Source: Hermatobates lingyangjiaoensis (Eukaryota; Arthropoda; Insecta; Hemiptera; Hermatobatidae). Taken from it: 64,000 nucleotides of DNA. The stretch covers positions 370,001 through 434,000 of the forward strand of contig JAPFBL010000358.1 of NCBI GenBank assembly GCA_026182355.1, given 5' to 3'. Position numbers and translations under genes: made by a program. Shown here one piece after another: positions 11,239-23,059 of this stretch. The notes beneath the pieces were generated by a model. It was not told where the DNA came from. It worked only from the letters and a program-made list of their open reading frames with translations, and ran no database searches. Positions within the stretch are counted from its first letter, which is position 1; every line of letters begins with the position of its first letter.

Positions 11239-11410
11239 ATCAAACCACAATAAGAAAAGGGAAAACAAGACTAAGATCTTTCAACCGTAACAAGCGGTCT
11301 TCGTCAGAGTCAAAAACCCTACTGACTTTTGGGGTTTTTGACTCTGACGGAGACTGCTTGTTATGGTTGAAAGATCTGAGTCTTGTTTTCCCATTTCATA
11401 TTGTGGTTTG
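11239..11410. repeat. Short palindrome, family E terminal repeat
   Basis: Arms 11239-11317 and 11334-11410 are inverted copies sharing 'gaaaacaagactaagatctt', the hammerhead region and, at the ends, the complement of 'cacaat'. The left arm carries a complete hammerhead-like motif on the minus strand. The right-arm motif (11344-11378, plus) is decayed: CTGACGG instead of CTGACGA, and a G at the cleavage position. The arrangement recurs at 32265-32715, and a one-arm trace is at 9625-9665. Confidence 0.75.
11269..11311 (-). ncRNA. Candidate hammerhead ribozyme, family E
   Basis: Minus strand: stem I GACT (11311-11308) pairs perfectly with AGTC (11272-11269). The core is CTGACGA (11307-11301), one extra A, stem II GACCG/CGGTT with a seven-base loop, then GAAA, self-complementary AGATCT and cleavage triplet CUU. 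All catalytic-core bases of the hammerhead consensus are present. Confidence 0.7.
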
Positions 11411-11451
11411 ATTATTGATTGTAATTTCACGTGTTTATGTGAAATCTTTAT

Positions 11452-11580
11452 ATATATATATATTTATATAATATATATATATATTTATATAATATATATA
11501 TATATTTATATAATATATATATATTTATATAAATATATATATTTAATATTTTATATTTAATATTTAATATTTATATATAT
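11452..11580. repeat. (TA)n-rich microsatellite
   Basis: An imperfect TA/TTTATATAA array of about 130 bp follows the family E palindrome. Similar TA tracts adjoin several other palindromes (14104-14133, 15301-15330, 27089-27130, 27341-27373, 49003-49024, 55208-55240). Confidence 0.85.
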
Positions 11581-12404
11581 ACATGGGGAAAAGATTTCTT
11601 TCTGGCTTCAGCTATTCCTCAGAGCAATCAGCCGACTAAATGAATAGCAAGAAATGATGTGTGTGATAACCTTCAAAGTAAGGTGTCTGAAGTGATCAAA
11701 GATATGCTATCATTACATGAATGTACGTTTTGTGAATAATAATAACCTACTGAGCACCTCGGTAACTTAGTCATAAGGTCATTAGTAAAGATCAATAATA
11801 CCATTTAAAACAGTGTTATAACAATGATTTTAATTTAAAATGAAATAATTTAAAAACATTATTTATAGAGATTTATATTTAAAAAAAACTGAATAATAAA
11901 TAAAGGTAACCAAATAATGAAAAAAAAAAAACCAGTCCCTACTTATTGAAATAACATCCAATTCCTATGGTAATGGACTATTATATTGTTGACATTATAT
12001 TGAAAGAAAATTTTATTTAAGGAATCAAAATTGTCGTAATTCTGGTACAACTAAAGGAAGGAGTAATCTTTATTAACTGATTATTCCTAATTCACTTAAG
12101 AGTCTCTTAAATATATCCTCCATGATTTTCAAATCAAGAAGTCATAACGTTAGGTGCTCCTTAACGTATGAAACAAATTTGGAACAAAGTTGCTCTCTGG
12201 AACGTGAGCTGGCTGCCTATTTTCAGATAACTAAATGTATTCGTTATGTTTTTGTAGAGATGTATTTGTAGATTTGTATTTCTAGTGTTAGAAATAATCT
12301 CAGCCGATAAACAAAATAATAAAAAATAAAAAAACATCTTAATTGAATAATGTTTGTTTTCAAATCATTAGTTGTGCAATCCGTAATTGTGTGGTATTTA
12401 CTCA

Positions 12405-12668
12405 TTCTGAGGTAAAATGGATAAACCAACAAAAATTTCCGTTTGTCCAGTTGTGTTCACTGGACCAACCCGTCAGTACCACATCCTTGGGTATGTCTTG
12501 AATTCTCTTAATTGAATTTTATTATTTCATTCTAATTTGTGTAACTAATTAGATATAATTTGTATTATAGTGTCTTCCTGATGATGAACACAAAGTGTTC
12601 GAAACGCGTTGAATAAAACTTCATTTGTGTGGAGACTTTTGTTGGTTTATCCATTTTACCTCAGAATG
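12405..12668. repeat. Palindromic family A terminal repeat
   Basis: The ends are inverted: 'cattctgaggtaaaatggat' (12404-12423) is mirrored at 12648-12667. The right half carries a complete hammerhead-like motif at 12573-12616. The left arm lost its partner motif. Related copies are at 39340-39520, 46250-46525 and the last unit of the array at 23.9 kb. Confidence 0.65.
12573..12616 (+). ncRNA. Candidate hammerhead ribozyme, family A
   Basis: CTGATGA (12578-12584) is followed by one extra T, a perfect six-pair stem II GAACAC/GTGTTC with an AAA loop, and GAAA (12601-12604). Stem III is the palindrome ACGCGT and the cleavage triplet is GUU, ending at 12610. Stem I pairs CTT-side bases 12575-12577 with GAA at 12611-12613, then has a mismatch. 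The two-base loop cannot close stem III in one molecule, so pairing between two copies is required. Confidence 0.7.
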
Positions 12669-12859
12669 TTTGTTTTGCTACAATTATAGGTTTTCATCTT
12701 TAGTGGTGTTCAAGATTCAGAAAGTGTGGCACGTTTATTGTTTGGCACTAATTTTGAGTTATGAGCAACCATATGTATGGAAGGTGTCTATGAAAATTGT
12801 GTAATATATTATTACGAACTTGGTAATCTGCATTAAATAGTTACCACAGAAAGTGAAGA

Positions 12860-13040
12860 AGCACACTTACAGACTCAAATTTTCTGGCAATCTGTCTTCA
12901 GGAGAAAAGCGAAAGGGAGACTAAGCACGTTGTAGGCGCAATGGCTAGTAACAACAGGCCTACAACGTGCTTGGTCTCCCTTTCTCTTTTCTCCTGAAGA
13001 CAGATTGCCCGAAAATTTGAGTCTGCAAATGTGTTTTTTC
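12860..13040. repeat. Palindrome with decayed family C hammerhead motifs
   Basis: Inverted arms share 'acgtgctt', 'tctcccttt' and 'cttttctcctgaagacagat'. Each arm holds CTGAAGA and, on the right, GAAAATTT, but stem II has lost its pairing (CAGATTGCCC), so both motifs are probably inactive. Centre near 12945. Confidence 0.65.
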
Positions 13041-13960
13041 CACTTTTTTTGAACTGTTATTGAGACCAGTTTGGACCTTCTTTCCGTTTATGAAGTGGAT
13101 AAAATAGTTATGTATACGTAAATAATATATATTTACGTTTTACTTTTTATTCTGGACATTCACTTTGAGTGCTCCACCAGGCTGATATCGCTAATATGAC
13201 GTTTCAGCTACTAATACCCATATCTCTTTAGTCTTTAAGTTTTCCATTAGATTTCTATTGCCAATTTTCTCTTAGGGTTTCCTTAAAATCCTTAAAAGAC
13301 CATATAAATTTGCAAAATAGGTCATAAAAACCACAAAACACTAAGCAGGTTAGTTTTCTCTAAAGTCAAATCTACTATTTCAACATTACAAAATAGTAAC
13401 ATAGTTTATCAAATTAATTATAACGACAAATTATGTAGGGCAAACCAGCCAGTATTTATCAAGCAGGATATCACAACATAAAACAGACATCATAGGACAA
13501 AAAATAACATGCGCTTTAGCAAAACACGCAATCAACCAAAAACACAATTTCGATTTTCAAAACCCCGTTACAATGGATAAAGAAAAACAATTGCGGAAAA
13601 GACTAGTAAAAGAAACAATCCATATAGGAAGAACCACAAACACATGTAACTCAAGAATAGATATAGAAAAATTCAGTAAAATATACACAAATATTTTTTC
13701 ACAATCAAACAGACAAGGGTAAGGACACAGCACTTAATTTTGCAAAACTGTATAAAACAAGAGAAGTTTTTACAAATGGAAAAAAACAAACGATACACAA
13801 CAGACTTCCCAGGTAAACAAATTTAAATCTCTGTAAATACTTATCAGTATAATACAAAACCAGACTAGAATACGTAAATCCATAGTTTATCTTTTTTGTT
13901 ACATATTAGCAAACAATAGACCTAATATAGTCGTAATATTTGTGTTCAAAGTATTAATAT

Positions 13961-14000
13961 GTTAGCCCTGAGGAGGACATAAATATGTCAGAAGAAGAAG
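13961..14000 (+). ncRNA. Decayed hammerhead-like motif
   Basis: CTGAGGA (13968-13974) is followed by one extra G and a perfect stem II GACAT/ATGTC with an AAAT loop, but the GAAA box is replaced by AGAAG. The retained stem marks it as a relic of a further family. Confidence 0.35.
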
Positions 14001-14099
14001 GGTTCTTATGAAGTATATGAAGAAGGGTTTTTTAATATCCAGACCAAAACCCTCAAAAAATCTCAAAACTTGTGAATAAAGAGTGGTCAAGAAACAAAC

Positions 14100-14133
<34 letters not shown>

Positions 14134-14136
14134 ACT

Positions 14137-14328
14137 TTAAATTACACAAAGCAGGACACAGAAAATAGAATAAAAAGAACACTTACAGAATCCAATATTC
14201 GAACTGTTGTTCGTCATCAGGAGTAGACTAGAAGAGAGTAGGAACAACAGTTCAAAATATTGAATTCTGTAAGTGTTCTTTTTATTCTTTTTTCTGTGTA
14301 GTGCTTTGTGTAATTTAAAGTTTTATAG
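14137..14328. repeat. Palindrome with decayed family D-like hammerhead motifs
   Basis: Arms share 'aatta cacaaagc' and 'aagaacacttacagaat' in inverted order. On the minus strand, CTGATGA (14213-14207) with extra C and stem II GAAC/GTTC is followed by GAATATT, one A short of GAAATATT. The plus-strand arm has CAAAATATT. Both are one step from the intact core. Confidence 0.65.
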
Positions 14329-15414
14329 TCCTTGTGGACCGTCTCTTAAATTTAGTATATATGTATATATATATATCCAATTGCTACAAAAAGTTTAATA
14401 TACAATTCTAACAAGTTAAATAAAAATCCTAAAATATAAAAAACAATAAAAGTGAAAAATTGAATAAAAAAAAATTATTCGAAACAAACATGATAAATCT
14501 GACTTGTTACTAAGAACAATTTTTAAGTGGAACAATAAAAAAACCCTGGAGGAAGTAATTGGAGTGATTCATGAAGGTGGCTTTCACTCAAGATGGTATC
14601 GAAGTCGGCTGCTTTAGAGGTTACAATTAAAAATCTAGTTGTTACACGTAAGCTGACGTGATTTATTTCTTATGATGTAATTAATAACATATTTCTTGCA
14701 AACTGCTCTATCGTGAAGAGAAGGAGATCGGAGACAGATAGTCCTTTGCCGTCATATTTAGGTCATGCCTACACGCCAATACTTATTTACTCTTTCATTC
14801 TACGCAATCTTGTTTAAATAGCTGTCATCCACTGTTTGCTCCCAAGACCCATGGCTATAGAGCCTCTCTATATTCGTCCTTAGTCATTCTTTAGTTATCG
14901 GCCAACCACATTATCCGGGTTGATCTTACACACGGAATCTTAAATTTGACTTCACACTTTTTTATTGTAAAATGAAACATTTGTTTAAAAAAAAAATCAT
15001 TTACGACATTGTTAGTAACTGACAAGAATGTTTTTCTAAACAAGTTCAAATATATATTGAAACATGGAAAGTCGAAGTGTTAAAGAAGCCTCAAGGTGAT
15101 TCGATATATTTCAAAACATGTTGCAATGAACATAACACTAAGCAAAGCAATTGCATCAATTAAGAGATGCGAAAATGAAAATCGTATGTAGAATATACGA
15201 AAAGGTTCAAATGAAAATGATAAATATTAAAATACTGCGTTCTATTCAACAAAATAAGCCTAAAGGAAGGCATTGGGCTTCTCCCAAATTACACCTATAA
15301 ATATATATATATATGGTATATATATATATTAAAATCTTGTCTAGTTAAATTATTGAAGCTAGACCAAACCTCAATAAAAAAAGAAAAATAATGTTATATA
15401 TATATATATATATA

Positions 15415-15640
15415 ATCAGTTCAAAAACGAAGAAAAACAACACACAGAGAAAGAGATGCACTTACAAACTCAAATTTTGGGGTGATCCGTCTTCAGGAGA
15501 AAGAGAATGGGCAACCAAGCACGCAGGAAACACAACGGCAGGAAACCTGGGTGATCGATTTTTAGTTTTTTCAATTGTGTCTCTTTCTCTGTGTGTTGCT
15601 TTCTTCCGTTTTTGAACTGATTTGCGTCCAGTTTGAATCG
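15415..15640. repeat. Palindrome, family C terminal repeat
   Basis: Arms share 'aatcagttcaaaaacgaag' and 'cacacagagaaagaga' in inverted order and are closely related to 27885-28165. The minus-strand motif has CTGAAGA with extra C, but the GAAA box reads CAAA. The right arm lost most of the motif. Confidence 0.7.
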
Positions 15641-16129
15641 TTTTTTCAAATTTTAAATATATATATATATTCACTTGCAAAGCCATAATTTCAGTATGTT
15701 TAAAGTTTAATCTTCACTTCTATTTGTCTTACTTCTTTCATATAAAATGCTTGAATTAATAAATTACTATTAAAATATTGAATTAAAGTAAAGGTAATAG
15801 TTATCATTTAGATCAATGACGGTAATATATAAATAATTAGTGGGTTGCGCTAACATGCTAAGTTAGCGAAAATCAGCCGCCGATTTCCGATAAAGTATAC
15901 ACATTGACTATGAATAATAAAAATATTGTTTATGCATTATATAAAGAATAATTATTGTCCATTTTTATGATTGTCCGTCATTTATTTTTGCATGTCAACT
16001 ATTACTCATTATTCTTCACATACCAAATGTTGCCCTAATCACAGGTTGGAAACTGATCCTACACTGTCATCTTTGAGTTTTGTCATTGCTTCAGCTTAAG
16101 TTCATCTCATCATCTAGAGAAGTTACTAA

Positions 16130-16440
16130 ATCAATAGAGAGAAAGGAAATATATAGGTTGCAAAACTTGTGAATTCATTTTGAAATGTCCCGTGTTCACC
16201 AAAACAACAAAGTACGTTCATGGACAAACCTCAACTCATTTCGTTCAAACTGGGCGAATCATGATTTTTTTTTTTGTTGATAGAACAACTGGTTAATAGA
16301 CTAATACCAGACATGTTTTGGCTAGTTTCTCAGTCATGTTATAGAGATGTGTTGAGTATGAGGTCTCAGATTCTCTATGTCCCACTAGTAGGTTAGGTTT
16401 AGCCTGTATAAGTAGGTTGGAAAGTAAGTAAGAAAGTATA
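16130..16440. repeat. Dispersed repeat of unknown class, uninterrupted copy
   Basis: The segment from 'ataggttgcaaaacttgtga' through 'agacatgttttggctagttt' to 'gtaggttggaaagtaagtaa' recurs at 18872-18953 plus 19561-19745, where a 600-bp transposon splits it. This copy gives the empty-site sequence 'atggacaaacctcaac' at the corresponding position. A short GTAA microsatellite follows. Confidence 0.75.
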
Positions 16441-16725
16441 AAAGTATGAAAGTAAGTAAGTAAGTACAAAATATAAAATTTTCAAGAAAAATTTGAATTT
16501 ATTGAGTTGAAAATAATAAAAATGGTTTTTACTTAGCACATTTTTACCTATCCCGGTAAAAATTATTTTTTTTTAAAATTTTTACCTATCACGTTATCTC
16601 GGTATAAAGTAACTCCCGAGATCCTTAGAGATTACTGTATTTAATCAAAAAGATGAAGTTTTTCAGGGTTTCATACTGAAACTGAAGTTTATATCCTTTG
16701 ACTAATACTGATTGTGCAAAAGGCT

Positions 16726-17330
16726 TTTTTTTTTCTTTTTTTTTTTTTTTAAATTACAACTACCCTTACAGGGGTAACAAGTAATTTTGATACATAGTAC
16801 ATAAGTAAGATTGAATATAAGAGTGGAGAAACTACTCATTGGTAGTACTCCATATAGATTGTTCTGATAATCTGCCACTAGTTAGCATTTCTGAGTAGGT
16901 CTCGGGGCCAACGTCTTTTTAGCCTTCTTATAGGGTTGGTAGGAATCTGATAGGATGATAATTCCTGAATAAAAGGATTTAGATTTGTTGGTAATGATTT
17001 ATGGAATTTGCAGTATCGGGATTGGATTTCTTGGTGAATAAAAGGAATTTTCAAATCATTATGGATGGTATCGTTGGAAACATAATAGGGAGCTTGTGCA
17101 ATTTTTCAAAGGATTTTGGATTGGGCTGTTTGTATTCTTTGGATGTTTGAACGCTTGGTTGATCCCCAGATTTCGAGTCCGTAAGTCCAGATCGGTTTAA
17201 GTATGGTAGTATATATCAGTCTTTTGTTCTGCAGAGTCAGATTTGATCTTTTGTCGAGAAGTCTGGATAGCGTCTTATATCATCGCATTAGGTCCTGTCT
17301 TTTCAGTCTTGTATGGGAGTTCCATGTTAA
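16726..17330 (-). mobile_element. 5'-truncated jockey-type LINE, 3' end with poly(A)
   Basis: On the minus strand an open frame, interrupted by stops, encodes 'LIYTTILKPIWTYGLEIWG', then 'APYYVSNDTIHNDLKIP' and 'RRLKRRWPRDLL'. These match the conserved C-terminal part of jockey-clade reverse-transcriptase proteins (T-Y-G-LWG, then A-P-W-Y-V-N-IH-DL-IP). The coding end is followed on the minus strand by about 200 bases of 3' sequence and a poly(A) seen as the T run at 16726-16750. The 5' truncation and the poly(A) are typical of target-primed insertion. The relic is non-functional. Confidence 0.75.
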
Positions 17331-17339
17331 ATGCAAAAG

Positions 17340-18870
17340 GCTTGAATTTTCATTTCATGATACAAAGTGATTAAAAACTTCTCACCTATTTGAGTTTGGG
17401 ACATTGCCCAATTGACCAAGATCTGATCCGTCCTTATTAACTGAAAAGCAAGCATTCTGAAAGCAGGAAGGAGATGTGTTTAGAGAAGGCTGACTCAGCA
17501 CAAAAAAAAGCGGGTCGTATATTAAGGGAGCTAAGAAAATCCATACCAAGGTGCTTGACCAGTGGCTAGCGTGCCGCCTCCACCGCCCCCAACCTGGAGA
17601 CGGCACGCCACCATCACCACCGCCGTTGCCTCCTCTCAATAAACTCGTATCACGAGCCTACAAACCATTCCATTTCAAGACGGATTCCTTCAAATTAGGT
17701 CAAGGTTGTTTTTCAACTTTGATTCATTTTCATGCCTTTTCTCAGACCAGACTATTAAAAGAAATCTTCCAGATAAAAGAATTGCAGCATTTAATACTTA
17801 CCTCTAGTAAAGACTATATTAGGAAGTTTTATATTTCTGCAATTCTAGATTATTAAAACATTGTGAAAGTTAAGCCAAACGAAAATGAAATATAAACTAA
17901 TAGGGCATTTTGAAGTAATCTAAACTTTCATGGATTACACTTTTTTTTTATTTTTATTAAAATACCCATACCAAAATCTAACGTTATCAACTTTTCAAAA
18001 AAATCATTCACTAAAAGTCTAAACAACACAAAGTAGAGTTAATTCAGCCGACCTCCTCAATGGCAGATGACTAAATCTGAAGTTTAACTTAACTTCTACT
18101 TTACTGAAGATGAGAGAACAAAAGAAGACAAAAAACAACTTTGATGCGTATACATGCGTATACTCATCATTAGCAATGCAATACTTTATTTGCTCTTTAA
18201 CAACACTTTGTTATATAACAAGTGGAGACGGTGAGGGGGGGGGGGTCTGCCCAAAGAGCGGCACGTGCCAAGAGAGGCGGCATTTAGAGGGTATAAGAAT
18301 AGAAAATAGAAAAAAAATTAAAATCATAAAAAGTTAACCAAAAATCTGAAATCATGCAAAAAATGAGTTTTTTTGAGTAATTTCATTTATGTTTTATGTG
18401 TGTAATACTGTTTTTAAACGGATTTTTAAACTGTAATATTTGCAAATTAAAAATAAATTTATTTTTAATTTTTCAAAACTACTTTTTTTTTATTACTTTA
18501 TTATAATTTATTACTTTTCATTATTATTATTATTATTATTATTTTCAAAACTTAAGTTTATTATATTTGTTTGAGTAGCCAGTTAATTTAATTTAACAAT
18601 TTTTTGATAATTTGATTATACATTTTTGTTTTGAAAAAATTTTTAGTTTTTTTTTTTATGATGAGTGTATATTTACAAATACTGTAATAAGATGAAAATC
18701 TTGGACTAATAACAGTAGGCTAAAATTAGATCATTTAGTGTAATTCTATAAAAAATAAATATTTTAAGGACTTTCGGGGAATTTTGGAGGTTTACGGGAC
18801 AGCAGTGGGGAGGGAGACAAACCTTACGACCATCCGGGGTGACAAAAATTGTTGCTGTTCAATGTAGAGA
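17340..18870. other. Non-coding sequence with low-complexity tracts
   Basis: Proline-rich open frames on opposite strands at 17382-17639 and 17551-17856 mirror each other through a GC-rich patch (17570-17640) and have no recognisable domain. A G9 run lies at 18236-18245 and ATT runs at 18520-18545. No gene is supported. Confidence 0.45.
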
Positions 18871-18955
18871 AAGTAAATGAATAGGTTGCAAAACTTGTGA
18901 ATTTATTTAGAATTTCCCGAGTTCACCAAAACAACAAAGTATATTCATGGATATA

Positions 18956-19558
18956 CAGGGTGTCCACAAAGTCTATTTACAATTTGAAATGTTTATTACA
19001 AAAGCACTTAATGAGATATATTAATCAGATTTGTTTTATTTTATAAAGTGCTTATTAAAGTTTTTTTTAATGTAAAACTTTTGTGTTTCAGATACTCTGC
19101 TGATGGAAGAGAACTGATTTATTGGATCATTATAAAATGGCTACCCCTCAAGAAAAAACACAATGTGTATCGTGGTTTATTAAAACAGAATCGGATGTTC
19201 AGACTCAACGAAACTACAGAACTAAATATGGAAGAGATCCACCGTCGCGTCCTTCCATTCGTGCCTGGCACAAGAAATTTATGGAGACAGGTACAGTATT
19301 GGATAAAGAGAGGAGCGGGCCGATTCTGTTTTAATAAACCACGATACACATTGTGTTTTTTCTTGAGGGGTAGCCATTTTATAAGGATTCAATAAATCAG
19401 TTCTCTTCCATCAGCAGAGTATCTGAAACACAAAAGTTTTACATTAAAAAAAACTTTTATAAGCACTTAATAAAATAAAACAAACCTGATTAAGATATCT
19501 CATTAAGTGCTTTTGTAATAAACATTTCAAATTGTAAAGAGACTTTTAGGATTCCCTG
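18956..19558. mobile_element. Foldback DNA transposon derived from a mariner-like element
   Basis: The element is an almost complete palindrome: arms of about 240 bp (18956-19196 and 19320-19558) surround a 120-bp spacer. The ends are CAGGGTGTCC and its imperfect mirror, flanked by TA. The left arm plus spacer encode the N-terminus of a transposase that starts 'MATPQEKTQCVSWFIKTES' (19137). It continues with 'RNYRTKYGRDPPSRPSIRAW' as far as 'GTVLDKERSG', the helix-turn-helix region common in a mariner-like family of arthropods. The right arm is an inverted copy of the first part of that coding sequence. The catalytic domain is missing, so it depends on another element for movement. Confidence 0.8.
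19122..19334 (+). pseudogene. Transposase N-terminal helix-turn-helix fragment
   Basis: About 65 residues from the methionine at 19137 form the DNA-binding region that I recall being annotated as DUF4817 in many arthropod proteins: 'RTKYGRDPPSRPSIRAWHKK' followed by 'FMETGTVLDKERSG'. The frame is intact until it meets the inverted arm near 19320, where it reads antisense sequence and stops. There is no DDE catalytic domain. It lies inside the foldback element. Confidence 0.7.
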
Positions 19559-19745
19559 TACTTCAACTCATTTTGTTCAAACTGGGCGAATCATGATTTT
19601 TTTTTTGTTGATAGAACAACTAGTTAATAGACTCATACCAGACATGTTTTGGCTAGTTTTTCAGTCATTTTATAGAGATGTGTTGAGGTTGAGTTTTCAG
19701 GTTCTCTATATCCCGCTAGTATGTTAAGTAGGTTGAAAAGTAAGT

Positions 19746-22186
19746 AAGAAATAATGTGCTGGCAACACTGACAACTAGTCGTTAGATTGAGGGGAAGAAA
19801 TACCAATCCTCGATATAAACAGAAAATTTGAAATTGAGTACTGAAAAACAATGAAAATATAAAATAACATACAGACTAAAAAGAATGTCCTATGATTCAT
19901 TGAACATCTCACATCGCCTTTCTGATACATGTATGTAACTCTTTTTAGTTTAATTTTGGTTGTTTTTTGTATTCCATTTCACATTTTACTATTCATATTA
20001 TATATTGTAGATGTAACCTCACGGTGACCACTAAATTCTTCGAAACTTGTTGACATTTGATAAAATTTTTTTGAAAGGAAACTTAGTGTTTCTTCTCCTT
20101 ATTCTAAAAAACTTAAAACTAGGTTCTTCATTATTAACTTCGCTATTTGCTCTTTATGTTTTATAAACTCTCTAAAGTACTAAAAACTAAAAGAAATTGA
20201 ATGTAAAATTAGATATGTAAACTTTAACGTTAACTGATTACGCGTGAGTGTTTGTATTTGTGTGAATGTTTATTGGTTTTCTGTGTGTGTTTGTGTGTGT
20301 CTGTATATGAGTGAACCTGTGAGAGAGAAAGAGATAAGGATATCTTGTAAATGAAATGAGCCATCATCATTTTTCATAATTAAGTTCCTGCTATCATAAG
20401 AATAACATAAACAGAAAGCTCGGTACAAACATTTCATTTCTCAACTCAAGAGAAAAATTCAGTTTTATGCGATTTGGTACACACGATTTTCAATTCAATT
20501 ACCTTGATTTGGGATCTTTAGTTGACGTTTCTTCTTCTTACTACGTACTTCGTATGGTTTTTTTGACTTCTTCAAAAGAAACTGAGTATGTTTTGATTTT
20601 TGCATTTACAATACACTTTTTTTTACTAACCTTTATGTTAGTATAAACTAAATATGAAGAACATTAAAAATATTGCAATTCGTTAAGACTTGTAACCATA
20701 ACCCTTTAACAATCAAGTATAATAAGGATGTTATTAATATTCGCTGCATTTCTCACAAATCAATAAACCCTCGAGCTGATTCCAGTCTACTTAACGTGCT
20801 CCTTACATGCGATTGCTTCAAGCACACCTTTGTCATTCCTTTGCAATATTGCTTTCAGTAATTACTCCGTCTTTACATCGCGCCCTACTCATGATTCACG
20901 TTTCACCCTTGCATCGATTTCTCGCCACCATTCAGTGTAATTTTCTGTTTATTATTATTATTTTTTTTCCTACTGATAACAAAGTTGAGATTTAATAAGA
21001 TATCCTTGAAGATATTAGTTTATCTTTAATCGCAATAATATAATTTGGCTTTGATTTTTAAGTTGTATGACTCACAAGTAATCTACCCCTATATAATTCA
21101 AAACACATTTATCTTTTTCCAGTCGCATAACGCAAGTTTCTGCTACTACAGAAATTTTCTAGATGCCAATAATCCCCCCTCCCTCCCACACTCACCACAA
21201 ACACCTATCAACAAGATTTATTCGTTTTGTAAGGGATGAAGAAGAAAAAACAAAAGAAAACTAAATCAAAAGAAACAGTAGTAAATCATATTAATCTAAA
21301 ATTAAAAATCTATATAAATAAAATGAAAGTTTGATCTGTCCATTCCTAAGAACTGATTCACTTTAAGATATCTTAACATTTTATAGTAAATATTAGAGAA
21401 ACCAAATCCACCCTTAAAAAAATTTCTGTCTGTTTGTTCGTCAAAAAAAATTTGGTCACATGCAAACTCAGCCACCATAAGTCAAAGCAAGCTGAAATTT
21501 TGCCAGTAGATTTTTGTATGTTTAAATTAAAAGCTAAGATTTAAGTAGAATGTATATTCAACGTAGAAGCGAAGTTATGGACTTTTAAGCTGTTTGACTA
21601 ACTGCACATGTATATCAATTAACAACAATACCTACTTGCTACAGTGTCAGGCACCTAAAAATAACTGAATATTTATAAAATAAAAAAATAAACCGGCAGA
21701 AATTATTCTAAGGGTGGATTGGTTTACTCTGATGTAGAAAACGTAAAGGTGATTGAACAAAATATGTATTGTTAAAAATTTAAAAATGTACATATTAAGC
21801 TGCTAAGTGTTTAATTTGCAAAACCACGCTTTAAATTTAATACGCGTATGATACAAGAGCATCTATCTTATCTTAAAGCATTTATCTATATTATTAATAA
21901 AATAACATAAAAAAAGTGTATTAACTTTAACAAAAAGTATTGTTAAACAAAAATTGTAATAAACGCATTAAGAAGCAAGTTGTATAATTTTCTTTTTCTA
22001 ATATAATAAAATGTAACCTCTTTCTGTTTGTTTGTTATCAAACTGCTCCTAGGGTTTTAAAAATTAAACCACTATAACTTGTTTTGGTGTAATGAGGCCT
22101 CTCAGTCATTATGACAAACCAGGCTGATGGTTTTTTACGTGAAAGTTCTTTCACCACATTCCAGAAGGAACAAGAATTAATCTAAG
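19746..22186. other. Non-coding AT-rich sequence
   Basis: Short open frames here look random. A GT-rich patch (20270-20310) and an imperfect hammerhead-like trace ('cttcgaaacttgttgac', 20039-20055) with similarity to family A are the only structures seen. Confidence 0.4.
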
Positions 22187-22262
22187 GTAGAGAGTATGGT
22201 TAGCGTACTCGCCTCTGGGCTGGTAGCCCGGGTTCAATCCCCACCTGGCCCACGATTTATTC
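22187..22262 (+). mobile_element. SINE head fragment
   Basis: 'ggttagcgtactcgcctctg' is followed by the B-box-like GGGTTCAATCCCCACCTGGCC, matching the head of the SINE at 8151. The core and tail are absent. It is not a tRNA gene because the cloverleaf does not close. Confidence 0.6.
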
Positions 22263-23059
22263 TTTATCTTCATGTCAATAGGGGTAGAGGTTGCACAGTC
22301 CCTCTTGAGGGAAAGGGAAAATCAGAAATAGAAAGGAAACAAGAGTCTTTGTCTTTTTATTTCAATATAAAAGACAAAAAATTGAAATAATTCTTATATT
22401 ATGGTGGGATTTAGTAATTAACTTTTCATTTAAGTCGAGAATAATGTGTTTTATGATTTAAAAAAATTTGTTCGGTATGTACTCAACTTTGCTAAAAGTA
22501 AACATATTATTAAGTCAATTGACAAGCTATTTAATTCAATGTTTTGATTTATTGCAGTTATCTCTATTTTACTAATTTTGACGAAAATGCAATCATTGTC
22601 ATAGCTTTGCAAAAAAATCAAATGAATCGAGATAACTAATAATTAAGACTAGAGTCAGTCGCTGAGTATTATCTTAAATTAATTTGTAATATTATGCATA
22701 TTTATACGGTGTAGTTTACATAGTTAATGTTATCTTTTCAAGAGATTGTACAAAAAACAAAGAAATAATGATACATTTAATAAGATGGAGCCATTTTTTT
22801 AAAATATTACTGTGAACACTATATGTTTAGATTATATTTGCATAATTAATTATTTTATCAGCTACATTTTATACTAAGTCATGTAATTACTTGTGTAATT
22901 TCTTTCACTTAATTATCTTTATGTGTAAATGAATCTAATTCATTAACATTATTAATTAAAGTAGTAGTGGTTTGGGAAAAAAAATATTTATTAAAATCAC
23001 CAGCTATTCAAGCAGTTACGGTATGGTATTTACTCATGATTAGAAAGGTGAAAAAACAG

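Larger units (their letters stand above)
18872..19745. repeat. Dispersed repeat of unknown class, copy split by the foldback element
   Basis: Left part 18872-18955 and right part 19559-19745 join into a copy of the repeat at 16130-16440. Removing the insert and one TA gives 'atggatatacttcaac', which aligns base for base with 'atggacaaacctcaac' in the other copy. Confidence 0.75.

Noticed and set aside
17382..17856. Overlapping proline- and glycine-rich open frames on both strands
   Set aside because: They mirror each other through a short GC-rich patch, contain no known domain, and have no splice or promoter support.
19048..19395. 115-codon open frame in the foldback element
   Set aside because: Its two ends are sense and antisense of the same arm; the real transposase fragment is in the frame beginning at 19137.
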